Source: Cryptomeria japonica (Eukaryota > Streptophyta > Pinopsida > Cupressales > Cupressaceae). From it: a DNA stretch of 64,000 bases. The translations under genes were made by a program, and so were the position numbers. Every line of letters begins with the position of its first letter. Position 1 is the first letter of the stretch. This document shows, piece by piece, positions 12,560 to 24,165 of this stretch. The stretch lies in contig NC_081406.1 of assembly GCF_030272615.1 (NCBI RefSeq), forward strand, positions 468,828,400 to 468,892,399, written 5' to 3'. Below the pieces are notes generated by a model that worked only from the letters and a program-made list of their open reading frames with translations, searched no databases and was not told where the DNA came from.

Positions 12560-12860
12560 ATGTATACCTCTGGCTTGTGGCGAGTATCCTGAGAGGAACA
12601 TCGCTATGCAGGGTGTGACCAGCGTGTGCCTTATCCGTGGGGTACACTGCCATGCGGGATACATCCATTGCGTGCCCTATCTGCTTGGAGTATTGCCATG
12701 TCGTGCTGAGACACAATGCGAGATGTAGTAGACATTTCCATGCGGCCTACCGATAGGTACAGGGTAGAGCCATACCGCATGACGATGTGATGCGGGGTGA
12801 TGTCGAGGTGCAAACTGCCATGCCATGCAGATGTGTGACTTGGCCACACCACGTGATGAG
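12560..12860 (+). repeat. GC-rich block with repeated TGCCATGC-like motifs inside LARD-like element
   Basis: In an otherwise AT-rich internal region this ~300-bp block repeats short motifs such as ctgccatgcgg, ttgccatg, tttccatgcgg, gccataccgcatg and ctgccatgccatgc with variable spacing. Two overlapping minus-strand ORFs here (12483-12716 and 12631-12852) look like products of the repeat composition, not genes. A structured RNA signal is possible. Confidence 0.5.
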
Positions 12861-14115
12861 CTACTATGATAGCTAGACGATTGTCCCTTCCTTCCTCGTT
12901 GGTGGCTAGCTACTAGTCATGTAGTGATGTAATATGCACTTATGATTTTCTTTTATTTATTTATTCATTTCCTTGTGGGCCAGCAATTTATTTTATTTTG
13001 ACCTTGACAGTTTAGCCACGATCTTGCAATCTTGATCTTACTTGATTTGATGTTGCAAATCTGGAAATTATTTTCTTGACTTATTGTTGGAATTGACAAT
13101 TATTATCTTTATTCTTTTGTACCTTGGTGGCTAAACCAGTTTATCCTTGTTGTTTTCGTATACTGGTCTTGTGTTGCAATGTGAATTCCTCTCCAAGAAC
13201 GTAGGAGATGGTCTTGGATGAGTGTATACGAGGAAGTAGACGTAGGGAACCTTGAGGATGGAGGTATGTGAGGCTGTGAGATAGCTAGGATCCACTACCT
13301 ACCTTTGAGTGGTGAATATCTCTTGGAGGCTAAACACCTTACGCAACAAGGGATATTCACGAGGGATTTGTATGGAAGGTAGCACCACTATGGTGTACCC
13401 TAGCACCATTAAGCCCATGAATGAGATGTTGGATATGTTGATCATGTATTTGTTCTGAGAGCAGGCATAAAGATGTTGATCATATATGTTACCTTTGACC
13501 GAGCATTAGACATGCTCACATGTGGCCTTTTGTGTTGTGCAAACCAGTCTTGTGGATGGATATTATGTGTAATCATGGATTAAATGGTATTAACTTGTCA
13601 CTATGTTTTGGGGCATAGTCATTGGAAAGGTTCTTGTATGTCTGGAAAGTGTAAATAATTGAGTTCTTATGAACCTCTTATTTGTCGAAAGTTAACTTGG
13701 TTGTAGAAATTGATATTTGAAGCTAGTTCTATGTGATAAAGTTTTGTGAAAAGAGATGAATTGGTGAAAGAAAGTGATCTTGAGGGCATATTTTCTTGTC
13801 ATGTTTGATAGATGAGTATGATAACTCTGTCTATATATTTTAATTTCTTTAATTTGGTGTAATGAAAGGAAGGAAAAATTCTCGTTTCTCTACTATGATT
13901 GTGTGTAAATTCTAGAATATTTTAAGAAGTGTATGATTTTAGATGCATTATGTTTATGGATAATAACATTCATAGAGGATTTATAAATAATGTTTTAAAA
14001 TGTTGACAAAATAGTGGTTTGTGCAAATTGATAATTGTTAATTGAGTTTAAGGGGCTAATACGTGTTTTATGACTTCCGCTTAACCTTGCAACTTCCAGG
14101 AGTAAGTCGAAGCCT

Positions 14116-14127
14116 AGGGGGGGAGAA
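14116..14127 (+). other. LARD-like element polypurine tract
   Basis: aggggggga-gaa directly precedes the 3' LTR start at 14128. It is a canonical all-purine tract for plus-strand priming. Confidence 0.88.
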
Positions 14128-16228
14128 TGTAATGCCCCTACCCTAGTCAGACTTGTAAAACCCATTTGACCTTGGTTGACTTCCTATGTGGCATTCTTGA
14201 ATGGTAGGTTAACTGTGATGCAATGTGTAGTTTAGATAATATAAATAATTGTGCATACCTATTATTGTGCTTTTGCATCGATTCTTGTGTAAATGTAATT
14301 GTTTCCTAACTCTTCTGATAAATCTCGAGCTAACGCCTTCATTGAATACGTATATGTATATGTATATGTATGCTTGCGTGATTCATGGGTGCAGAAGATT
14401 GCAGGTACAACACCGCCTAGGGTGAGGTTCATCTCCTTTGGGATTCGCAGGGTTGAGTAAACCTCCTCCATCCTCAGAATTCAGATTTGGAGGTCATAAA
14501 ACTCTCGTCTTGCCTTAGCCATGGTCAGGTGAGCGTCGTGTGTGGTTTGTGGGGCTTTCTTTTTGTTGGGTTGCGTGTCGTGTGATTTGGTGCACTTCCT
14601 CAATTTGCGTGCCTTGTGCGGGGCAAGTGGAGGTTGTTAATCCTAAGTATTTAATTCAATTTAATGAGAGATGTACGCATTAGTAATTTAGAAATTTAAA
14701 ATAGATAGCTTCTTTTATATGATTAATCATTAATTTAAAGAGATCGTTTTAATTATAATTGTAGCAAGCTTAAAGTATTTAACTTGAATTAATGTGTTCA
14801 TTTACGTATTAGTAGTTGAGAAAATTAGAATAAATAGGTTTCTTTCATGAGATTAGTCACTCATTAAAAAAAGGTCACTTTATGATGTTGTAGCGAGTTA
14901 ATTTAATAGTTAATTTAAAAAATAATAATAATAAAATTCAATGAATTATGCGTTTTAGAAAGGAAAGATTTAAAGTCATTGGGAAATAGAAATAAATTAA
15001 TCATTTTCGCATTTTGGAAGAAAAAGGGTAAATTTTATTAGTTAAAAGAAATTATTTTCTTTTTTACTTGTAAAGCTGATATAGTATAAAGGATTGATTT
15101 TTGGAAATTTAAATTAATCTAAACACCTTACCCTGGTCAATAGTTTCGAAATATAATGTAGGCCTAAATTAACATTGAGAAAATAAAATTTAAAACTAAA
15201 TAAGAGATAGAAGCATTTTAATTTTAATTAGAAAAGCGAGTTAGATTTATTGAGTAGTGGAAAAGAATGATTTCCATTTTCTTTTTCTTTTATTTTAAAA
15301 ATAAATACTTAAATTCGAAATTGGAAATTAGGTCAAAAAGAGGGGTTTCTCATTTAACCTAGTTTTTGAAATATTTTTGGGAGTTCTTTCTTTTGGTCAT
15401 CTTTTTGGAAAAAAAAATGGTTTTAGAAGGGAGATTGGGGATTTTGGGAAAAAGATGGAGTTTTATAGCAGTAGATTTGGGGGCTCATCATCAAAATCCT
15501 TCCAAGAAAGCTTATTGAGGTAGGAATCTCTTTTATCGATTTGATTAAGTTGTTTTTTTTTAAAAAAAAAGAGAGAAAAGGGGCTTGTATGTTGTTCTTG
15601 CAATTTTGGTTTTCAGATTCTCCATTGTTTGCCCATGAGTAAGTTTCATTGTAGAAATTTGTTAAAGATTAGCTTTTGTTGGATCTTTGTGTGAGAAGAG
15701 AGCTTCCTTGTGCCAAATATTTGCTTAATGGGTGGGTTATTCAACAATTTCCTCTATTATTTTGAATCCCTTGACATTCTGGAAAAAAAAAAAAGAAATG
15801 TCTATGACTGTGATAAATGGAAAATGGGGGTTTTTATGTATTGTTTTGGTTATTTCGTTCATGTTTGTTTCAAAAATAGTGTTCCCCAATTTGTTGTTTA
15901 TTTCAAGCAATTCTTAAAATTATATGGGACTGTGATTGTTTTCAAAAAAAATGGGGTTTGCTGGAAAATGTTTTAAGTCTGTGTTTCAGACTGTGTGGGC
16001 TGTTTTGGTGAGTTATTTATCTTTTTATCAATATTTACATATACTATTTTTAAAAAAATATATATTCAATAAGTAAAAATAATTTTTATGAGAGTATTTC
16101 ATGACTGGGAAAATTTTGACTGCACATTTTGGTAGTTTTGTTTTTTGGTCTGTTATTGTTATTTTAAAAAAAATAAAAAAATAAGAAAATAAATTTTATT
16201 ACAACCCCATATGGCTGGGAGGTAACGG

Positions 16229-16375
16229 GCTACCAAGGGTAGCACTGCTACCAGTTGGTAGCAGTGCTACCATTGGTAGTGAACTGCTACCAAATGGTAG
16301 CAGTGCTACCAGAGGTAGCGGCCTACTACCATTTGGTAGCAACGCTACCAATGGTAGTGTGGGCTACCAAGGGGG
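16229..16375 (+). repeat. Tandem GCTACC/GGTAGC hairpin array, 3' LTR copy
   Basis: Second copy of the array at 7928-8075, with the same seven palindromes and spacing. Differences from the first copy are mostly transitions (cgcta to tgcta, and gaagc to gtagt in the last arm). Confidence 0.85.
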
Positions 16376-17604
16376 CCCACATGGGGGTCCACGTGGGTAA
16401 CCCCAATTTAATATTTTTTTATATTTGCTTTTATTTATTGTTTTAAAAGAAAAAATAAATAAATAAAAACAATAGACTAAGGATAGGTTAGTAGATAAAA
16501 AGAATGATAATTTTAAATGGAGTTTTTAATTATTTAAATTTAGTATTTTTCTTTATTTATTTAATATTTTTTAATTTGAGTATTAAATAATATTTGGAAT
16601 TTAGATAATTGATATTTAGATAACCCATATAGTAATATATGTTTTTGCTACACTCTGATTAATATATATGGCATTACTAATTATTAATTATTAATTGTGG
16701 TTAAATGTGGGTGTTAAATAAATGTTATTTTAGGTAATCCATATATCAATATATAATATTAATTCTATGTGGCTTCTTGGTCCCTTTGTAACGAATATTG
16801 TCAGTGAATTAACTCTTAGCGCTCAGACGTTAATTTTAATTCGTTAGATATAAATTGAGATTCATGTATACTTGCTTGATATATATACGCAAGAGATTTA
16901 TAAATCATTGGGAAGCATTTTCTTTCATTTCAAAGTCTCCTTTTAAAGTATATTTTCTTTTGATTAGGGTATAGTTGTGTTGCTAGAGAGGGGTACTAGT
17001 GTATAGTTCTAAACCAATATGTCAATGATGTTTATCTAAGGATTAAGTAACATATTTGGACGAGTGATGCTCATTTATGTGAACTTGGTCGGAAAACTTG
17101 TAGAGATGTATTTACTGACTGAAGTGGTCATTTGTATTATGGTTGTGTTCGCCTAAAAGGTAGAAATGTACATGACATGTAACTTATGTAACCCTAAACA
17201 AATTTTATTGCCAGAAGGGTCTTGCAGTTGAGCAAACCCAGAGATGTAGCCCTTTATGGGTGAACTCCGAGATCAAATCTGTGTTATGCGATGCTTTTGT
17301 CACTCTTATTTCATAGTTTAAGTTATCATGTATGGTTGCATTATGTAAGTGTATCATGGGAATTCAATAAAGTTAACTTTCGAATGCTTAAATGTAACCA
17401 TCTTGTTAAATGTAGTAATATAGAGTCATAAAAGATTGTAAACATGATTATGGAAAGTAAATTGTTAACGTTAACAAAAAAAAGAAGTAAACATGTAAAT
17501 AAACTCACTAGGTTACAAGCATTAAATTAACTTGTCATAAAGCTGGTAATTTGAATGTAATAAATGGATAACATATATTAGATTAACTGTTGTAATATCT
17601 AAAT

Positions 17605-18260
17605 TGAAATCTAATGGATGAACCTCCTTTGATTATTTACCGTTTTATCTTAATAAATGAACTTCTTCATGATAGCTATAGTTGAACCAAAATGGGAGGA
17701 CTCCTTTAGTTGTTTAATTCTTAACCATAGCAAATTTATTTCTTCATATTAACATTATTTTAAACTTAAAAGAGTGAACTCATCGAGTTAGTTACATTTT
17801 TAACCCAAATGGATGATCTTCATATGTATTTACCTTTTTAATCCTTAATGAATGAAATGCATCTTATTAGCTGTATTTTAAATAAATGGACGAACTCATG
17901 TGGTTAAAATACATTTTCACCTTAATGAATGAACATCATCATCTTGGCAATATTCTAACTTCAATGGATGGACTCTTTTAGACTATTTACATTTTATCCT
18001 CTATAAATGAACTATGACTTATTAGTTGGTTATGTTTAAACCCAAGTGAAGGAATGCCATCTTATGTTAGTTTGCATTTTTAAACCCTATGAAAGGATTT
18101 CATCTTATCAACCATACTTTAAACTATAAAGGATGACCTCACTCGGTTGGTTACTTTTAAACCTAAATGAATGAACTTCGATATATTAGTTGCATTGTAT
18201 CTAAAATGGATGAACTCACCAACTTAACCATATTTAAAACTTAATGGGTGAACTCTTAAG
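17605..18260 (+). repeat. Degenerate ~39-bp tandem repeat array, 3' LTR copy
   Basis: Second LTR copy of the array at 9300-9965, unit by unit. Motifs such as aatggatgaac, aaatggacgaactc and aaatgaatgaacttcg recur at the same spacing. Confidence 0.75.
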
Positions 18261-18657
18261 TTAATTATGTTTTAAAAGTGCATTGAGTAAATAACCTCAT
18301 GTTAGCCTCCTATCCATTCAAAATAAGTGAACGCGTCCTAAAATTCTTAGATGTCAATTTATCGAACAAAATATATATCCATGTCTTAAGTATTAACATG
18401 TAATTAAGATATCTAGCTTAATTGGATCGATTGTTGCAAGTTGAGTTAGGTGTAAGGACGTGTAATCGTGTTGGGAAACTCCTCAGGTTCGTTTAGTCTT
18501 CTGCTGTGTTATCTAAGTTTTATATAACTCCAAATTATCTTAATGTTGTAACTTATTATTAACGCTCGTAATTATTATTATTTAAAAAAAAAATATTTAC
18601 ACTCTATTTGAGTGTTTTTAACTTAAACCCTTTGGGGTTTCCCGGTGGGGCATTACA

Positions 18658-18969
18658 AGGCTCATACTCATCCTAACCCTCTAAGGGATTAGGAGGTGGA
18701 CTCCTACTCCATTCCCTAACTACTGATCTATGGCTCCTTGAATTCTTGTTTTCTGCCTGATGGTCAACTGTTGGAAGGCTATCCTGTACTATCCTAATCA
18801 GGTTCTGAAGTGCTAATAAGATGTCTCAGTTTGGGTCAACCGATCATTCAGGAGGAGCCTCTGGGTTCTCTTCTAGAACCGGTTCCTCCCTATTAGCATC
18901 TTCGTGTGCCATACGTGTACGTCTAGGACCCTTACTGCGCTTGCGAGCTTGTCGCGTAGTCGGAGGCAT
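18658..18969 (-). pseudogene. Gypsy-1 gag, N-terminal part
   Basis: The minus-strand ATG at 18967-18969 opens a basic N-terminus (MPPTTRQARKRSKGPRRTR) followed by an acidic, Pro-rich segment. A TGA interrupts it after about 41 codons. This is the usual place and composition for the start of a chromovirus gag, 116 bases downstream of the PBS. The rest of gag is displaced to 5838 and below by the LARD-like insertion, whose target duplication copy aggct opens this segment. Confidence 0.75.
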
Positions 18970-19084
18970 CCTTATGAGGAAATAAAATAGAATAAAATAA
19001 ATAAATAATTTTGGAGAAAAAAATTATTTAATTAAATAATCAAAGTGAAACGTAATGGAGAAAGGTTCCTAGTGTTGGAAACCT

Positions 19085-19097
19085 AGCTCTGATACCA
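19085..19097 (-). other. Gypsy-1 primer binding site
   Basis: The minus strand reads TGGTATCAGAGCT three bases after the LTR end (…gggcacaaca). This is the standard complement of initiator tRNA-Met in plant LTR elements. Confidence 0.92.
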
Positions 19098-20034
19098 AAA
19101 TGTTGTGCCCAAACTTTAGGGCAAAACAATTTTTATTTTTTATTTTTTTTGACAACATAAACTCATTATATAATCTACATTAAAATGAAATCAATTAAGT
19201 TTTGTCTTAGCTAAGGGGTAAATAGAATTGTTTACTAAAGTTGAAATAATTAACTCAATCAATATAGCAACAATAATTAGTGAAGACTAATTATTCCCTG
19301 AGAGGGTCACCGCAACTTAATTAATTAATCTAATTAGCCTAATTAATTTCCCACTAATTAAAGTTGAAAGATATTTAAATATCCCGATTGTATTTAAAAT
19401 ATTCCAGGCTAATTAAAATAAAAATAATGTTATCTTAAATTAAAATTAATTAATTGGGCGCATGCAAATTCACTTTTTAAATATAACCAATAAGATTAAC
19501 AAATTCAATAATGATATTTGCTAAATAAACATATTTTATATTAAAGTCAATTTTAAATCTCCTAAACCTTCAAATTTTTGACTATTAATTTCTTGGCCAA
19601 AACTGACCTCATAGGCTAGATTTCGCGTAAAACAATTATTAACATTAATTAATAATTTCCCCCAAATTAAATATAACTTAATGCCCATATTTAATTAAAT
19701 ATGAACAATAACTATATAATAACCCTAGTTATTAAAATTAGACCAATAATTGCGAATTAATATATCTATATAAAATTAACCCCCATTTTAACTTATGTGT
19801 TGATAAAAAGACTATATTAAAATATATTAATCTTCACCTTAGTCAAATAAAGAGTTATAATTAAATGTCCCCACATTGCTATCATTAAATGGGAGGGAAA
19901 TCTTGTTCAAACTTTAAAAGAATTCCCCCTCTTTAACTAATAATTTTAAATCTCAAACCCTAAATAGGGTTGAGTTATTCCTCTACTAAATTTTATTTAA
20001 AAACAACTCTAATAATTTATTTTTCTTTTATAAA

Positions 20035-20132
20035 TGCTAACCCTAACCCGAATACGGGTTAGGGTTGCATTTCCTATTTTCCTCTTAAATTTTATATGCT
20101 AACCCTAACCCGAATATGGGTTAGGGTTGCAT
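20035..20132. repeat. Two hairpins made of CCCTAA/TTAGGG motifs
   Basis: tgctaaccctaacccgaat and its mirror form a near-perfect inverted repeat at 20035-20070, repeated at 20097-20132 with one change in the loop (period 62 bp). Arms are aaccctaaccc and gggttagggtt. These motifs resemble telomeric repeat arms but are interstitial. Confidence 0.85.
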
Positions 20133-20214
20133 GTTTTACACTTCATGCTCATTGATCTGTCTTTTTTTTTTGCTAGGGTTTACCCCTTTTTTTGTGTGTG
20201 TTTTATGTGTGCAG

Positions 20215-20515
20215 GGGATTCGATGGGGGCGGTGGTGGAGGTCTCACAGTGGCTGCGAATTTTAAGAGGGCCATGGGAGGGTTTTCACACAAGCGACAGC
20301 GAGAGGGCGAGTGCCACCCGCAGTGGTGCCGAGGCCACCACTATGGGTTGTGGGCCGCAACGGCGCCACAGCATCCCTACAGGACATGGCCCCTAGTGGC
20401 ACCACGGGCGCCCCTATGGACCTCGGCCCACAGTGGGGCAATGGTGCCTATGTGGGGCCTCGTGCCGCCCTGAGGCAGCCGCAGGGAGCTTCGGCTCCGG
20501 CCCTCAAGGTAGGGT
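20215..20515 (+). other. GC-rich block in gypsy-1 LTR, flanked by splice-like AG and GT
   Basis: A ~300-bp GC-rich segment within an AT-rich LTR. On the plus strand it is preceded by a pyrimidine tract and tgtgtgcag (ending about 20215), and it ends at ctcaag/gtaggg (about 20508). It is open in more than one frame and has no recognised domain. It could be a promoter-type CpG-rich segment of the LTR or a captured exon fragment on the opposite strand. It cannot be checked in the truncated 3' LTR. Confidence 0.45.
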
Positions 20516-21912
20516 TGCAATTTTTTTTTAATTTTAAATTATTTTTTTTCAAATATATATATATATATATCAATCTCTAGGGTTAGATTTTTAGATTTTT
20601 TTTTTTTAAACATGGAGGAAATAATAAAATATTAACAACATATAAAAGATATACATTATATTTCTTTTTAAATTGATGTAAAGTGTGATCTAATTAAACA
20701 TGTATACAAATATTCATTAAGTTAGGTTAAATAGATTTTGAATATGCAACATTAAAATTATTAGGACTGTCAGATTTAACAGCATGATAAATATATGAAA
20801 AGTTCATTTCTTCATTTAAAATAGACATAAATCTATTAGTCATGTATTAGATTTATTTTTTTTGTATTCCCTTTTTTTTTATACAGTAATAAAATAAATT
20901 AATGGCTGACAGAAAGCAAAATAGGACAAAAACACAATAGTTATCCTTTTCTTTCATTTCTTATCTATCTATATTTCTAGATTTCCCTACTATGTCTAAA
21001 TCTGTATATATTTTTTTTCTAATCACATAAAAGTAGATTTTCTAAAAACTAACAGATTTAACTAACAACATTTCTTTTCATTGTAAACTTCTAATAGTTA
21101 ACTATAGGAAAAGATAAATTTATCTACCTTAACTTTCTGCATTTTTTTTTGAATAACTGACAGAAGTAAATAAAATTACAACAGCCTTATAATAGCCTAG
21201 AAATCATTTAAAATTTTTTAAAATGCTCTAATATATTTTTAACCATATTTTTGCACTAGGATCTAAATAACTAGGACTAAATATTATTTCCAGCTTACTA
21301 ACATTCATGCTTTCTTTGAAATAAATTAACTTATCTATCTAAATTTCTTGCATTATTTAGAAGGAAAATGACTGGTTTCAAATAAATGACAGTAGCATTA
21401 ACATTACAAAATTTATTCAAAATACTTTCTCCTTACTTAAAAGATCAACATCTCTAGTAAAATACACTACATTACATGGTAAGCCTTTTTGAATAGTACA
21501 TTTTTTTTTCAAAATAAATACAACAAAAAACTCTTCTCTTTCATTTCTGCAGCTAAGATACCACAATAGGAACAATTCCAAAGCTTTTCCTTTAATCCCT
21601 TCCCAAAGCAACCTACAATACAAATCTTAGTGTTATGACCATGGAGGGATCACCTCCCAACCTAGGCTTACTAGAAGCCACCCCCGAGCTTGGAGAACCA
21701 AGACCTAGATGGGTTACACTCAAGCAAACACAAACAAACATAGAGACTCACAACAAATACATTCCCATCCCAAGGCTAAACATCATCACATAATGTGATT
21801 TATACATGGGTGGAAGTGGACCAAGTACCTTGAGGAGAACTGCAAGATAGTAGATCACAAGCCATCTCATGGAAACCAAGAACACATCACAAATCCATCT
21901 TGACTCAACATC

Positions 21913-22005
21913 CTTATGACCCCCAAGGCATACATGCCATAATTTCTCCCCTTATGACCCCCAAGGCATACATGCCATAATTTCTCCCCTTATGACCCCC
22001 AAATG
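21913..22005. repeat. 38-bp tandem repeat, about 2.4 copies
   Basis: cttatgacccccaaggcata recurs at 21913, 21951 and 21989. The last copy is diverged after ccccaa. Confidence 0.9.
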
Positions 22006-23689
22006 CATAAACAAAACTATGCAGCAAGGGTCACATAAACAAACCCTTGAGATCACTCTATTAAAGAGAATCTCTCACTCTAAGGTTGTCAAACAACCTT
22101 CCACCCCCAAGACCATTCTACCCTCCCAAGGGTAAGATGGCCTTGGATACTCCCAAAACACAAGAAAATGCATAACAAAGAAAACAAGTGAAAGCTCACA
22201 TATATATCTTCACAAATAAAATACAAGGGAAGAAAACAAGTACATTCAAGCAATCTTTCAAAACAAATTTTCAACATATAAAGTGAGAGATTGAACCAAC
22301 CTTGAATCTACCAAGGGTTTCCTAGGGATAGTTTGGAGAAGAGCAACCCAAATCCACACTTCTTTTCTTCCACACTTAGCCAAAAATTCTATTCTAAACT
22401 TGTTACAAAACTGCAAGATCTCATCTCCAAAAATGGAGAGTGGGTGATTAACTTCTTAACTCTCAATCCTTTGCCTAAGAAGGCTTCTCTCACTCTTTCC
22501 AAACCTCTTCGGTAGAGTGAGAGCTCACATTGGTTGGTCTTCCCAAACTCTTACACACTCCCTAACCAAGGCACCTCAAAAAGGGGAATGAAATGGGGAA
22601 AAGAAATGACACATACCAAGAAGGTTATCTAACCAAGGATGGCTCTCCTAAAGATGAAATTCGGCCATCTTGGGAAACTCACTTTTTGGGGAGGTTAAAC
22701 AAGTCTTAGGGAGTGGACACATGGCCAAATTTTTCCTTCAGCCATAGGTACACGATGAGGCCCATTAAAAATGCTCCAAAACTAACTCTAGTAGTTGGTT
22801 TAACCCTTTGAAAGTCCACCCAAAGTTTACCTACAGTTCAACTCTGAGTTGACCCTCCTAATGGCTCACTATCCTAGATTTACTTGGGACCTTCAAGGAT
22901 AATTTGGAAATACATCATTGGTAAAAATAAATTTCACAAAAGGTGACATGACAATGCCAACTCAACATACAACATATATGTCAAGTGACACTACAAAAAG
23001 AATTCCACGTCACAAATACACACATGGCAATTGTCTCTTGTAGGATTTAAACAAATTAATAAATACAATTTAACACACATGCAAACATTTACGTTTACAA
23101 ATAAAATACGATACATACAGGGTGTTGTCTCTCAAAATAGACAACCCCTGGTTTTACGAATGTACATAGGTCTAGGCTTGATTCTCCATAATGTTTCCAT
23201 GGTCACATGGATAATTTTCCCACGCATCTCAATTACACTTTAGTAATTCCCAAATAACCTCATATAATATTAAACATATGAATAAGAATACAAATCAATC
23301 ACTCTGCATACAATTGGCATCATACAAATCATTTTACCACATATCAAAGCACTCCACATAAGCAATTTATCATAATCCTCATAAATTTAATCCTTTTATA
23401 AGATATGCATCATATTTCTAGCATCATAATAAAGTCTTGCAAATCAAATAAATGACATACACCATCTCAATGTTATCCTATCCTAAAATCATATAAAATT
23501 CTATATCCATAATGAATAGAAATGAAGCATCAATATATCAATGTTTTCCAATCCTGGGATCCTATAAATTTCTATATCCATAATGCATAAAATAAAGCAT
23601 CCATAATAGTTCCAACATGAAAATCACTGAAAAGCTAGGATGGGTAAGGGTAGGGCCTCACACTTTGCATCGTGTCTTGAAATGATTTG

Positions 23690-24160
23690 AAATATCCCCA
23701 CAAAGTATATTTCTATGCTATAGCATCACCCAAACCCTACAAACCTTCCTTAATTTGAACCGCCATCGTTTTCTCATAAGCCCACTAAACCTTTCCAATT
23801 TTGGGGATCTCATTCAAGAAATATAGTGTGAAGAAAACAATCAGGGAACCAAATTTGAAAACATGTTTCTTGTCTTGTTTTATCTTCTTTAGATTGCTCA
23901 ATAGCTCACTGAGAAGCACTCCGCAAAGATCATACCTTTTATCCTCCTTGAGCATTTGATAAGTGGCAAATATGATACTGTCAAATACTGAATTCATCTT
24001 TCTTGACTGATATACCTTATACCCAGTTACCATTGAAGCAAATCTCACATCATGTTCAATTATATCACTAATTGTCATCGACCGATTGTGATATTCGAAT
24101 CTGGTAACAACTTTCACTATTGTGTTCTATACTTTCCTCACACCGAGGATCTCACTAGTT
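23690..24160 (-). pseudogene. TRG-2 ORF2 fragment, middle part
   Basis: The minus-strand ORF 23785-24117 plus flanks aligns by eye with TRG-1 ORF2: DVRFASMVTGYKVYQSRKMNSV versus NVRFVSMILGYKATHENRLNSV, and KKIKQDKKHVFKFGSLIVF versus GKIKKDKKGKFRFGNLLVC. Product function unknown. The fragment stops at the gypsy-1 junction (23662). On its upstream side it is interrupted by a solo LTR at 24166, beyond which the ORF continues at 25639. Confidence 0.8.
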
Positions 24161-24165
24161 GCATT

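Larger units (their letters stand above)
10359..14127 (+). other. LARD-like element internal region, non-coding
   Basis: 3769 bp between the LTRs. All six frames are closed, with no ORF over about 90 codons and no zinc knuckle, protease, RT or integrase motif. Most of it is AT-rich. A GC-richer block lies at about 12560-12860. Conserved internal RNA structure for packaging is known for this element class, but nothing specific can be proven here. Confidence 0.85.
5839..18657 (+). mobile_element. LARD-like non-autonomous LTR retrotransposon with 4.5-kb LTRs
   Basis: Two direct repeats of 4520 bp (5839-10358) and 4530 bp (14128-18657) start TGTAAT(T/G)CCCC and end GGGGCATTACA, so the ends are inverted repeats beginning TG and ending CA. 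A PBS at 10361 and a purine tract at 14116-14127 lie just inside them, giving plus orientation. Flanking 5-mers aagct (5834-5838) and aggct (18658-18662) are a one-mismatch target duplication. The 3769-bp internal region has no gag or pol. LTR and internal lengths match the Large Retrotransposon Derivative class (about 4.5 kb and 3.5 kb). It must be copied by another element's proteins; the surrounding gypsy-1, with LTRs of similar length and similar start, is a candidate partner. Confidence 0.93.
14128..18657 (+). repeat. LARD-like element 3' LTR (4530 bp)
   Basis: Direct repeat of 5839-10358, differing by scattered substitutions and small indels in homopolymers and in a tatatg microsatellite near 14348-14370. 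It ends ggggcattaca at 18657, followed by the target duplication copy aggct and then by gypsy-1 gag. Confidence 0.94.
1..23662 (-). mobile_element. Gypsy-1: chromovirus-type Ty3/gypsy LTR retrotransposon, split by a LARD-like element, cut by window start
   Basis: On the minus strand the order is 5' LTR (19101-23662), PBS, gag, protease, RT, RNase H, integrase, PPT, 3' LTR (1-1368, truncated by the window). The order PR-RT-RH-IN defines Ty3/gypsy. The long (~4.5 kb) LTRs, the FLDD polymerase motif and an integrase tail resembling a chromodomain region suggest a Tekay/Del-like chromovirus; that clade assignment is inferred. Positions 1-1368 align to 22295-23662 without net insertion or deletion, so insertion was fairly recent. 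The gag is interrupted at 5839-18657 by another element. The flank at 23663 (ctttg) would be one copy of the target duplication; the other lies outside the window. Confidence 0.93.
19101..23662 (-). repeat. Gypsy-1 5' LTR (4562 bp)
   Basis: It is delimited by the PBS at 19097 and, at the other end, by the boundary shared with the partial 3' LTR (…gggcctcaca at 23662). Minus-strand ends are TGTGAGG…CACAACA. It holds a pair of telomere-motif hairpins (20035-20132), a GC-rich block (20215-20515), AT-rich sequence, and a 38-bp tandem repeat (21913-22005). Small ORFs in it have no recognisable product. Confidence 0.92.

Noticed and set aside
12483-12852. Two overlapping minus-strand ORFs in the LARD interior
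   Set aside because: They follow the repeated GCATGG-type motifs, have no domain and show low-complexity composition; better explained by base composition.
20035-20132. Telomere or telomere fusion
   Set aside because: Only two to three motif units per arm, in an LTR; interstitial sequence.
20127-20580. Three overlapping ORFs in the gypsy-1 LTR
   Set aside because: Open frames in a short GC-rich block, antisense to the element; no domain. Kept only as a possible captured exon.
23031-23243. ORF in the gypsy-1 LTR
   Set aside because: No domain, and the aligned region in the 3' LTR (737-949) has substitutions that do not respect the frame.
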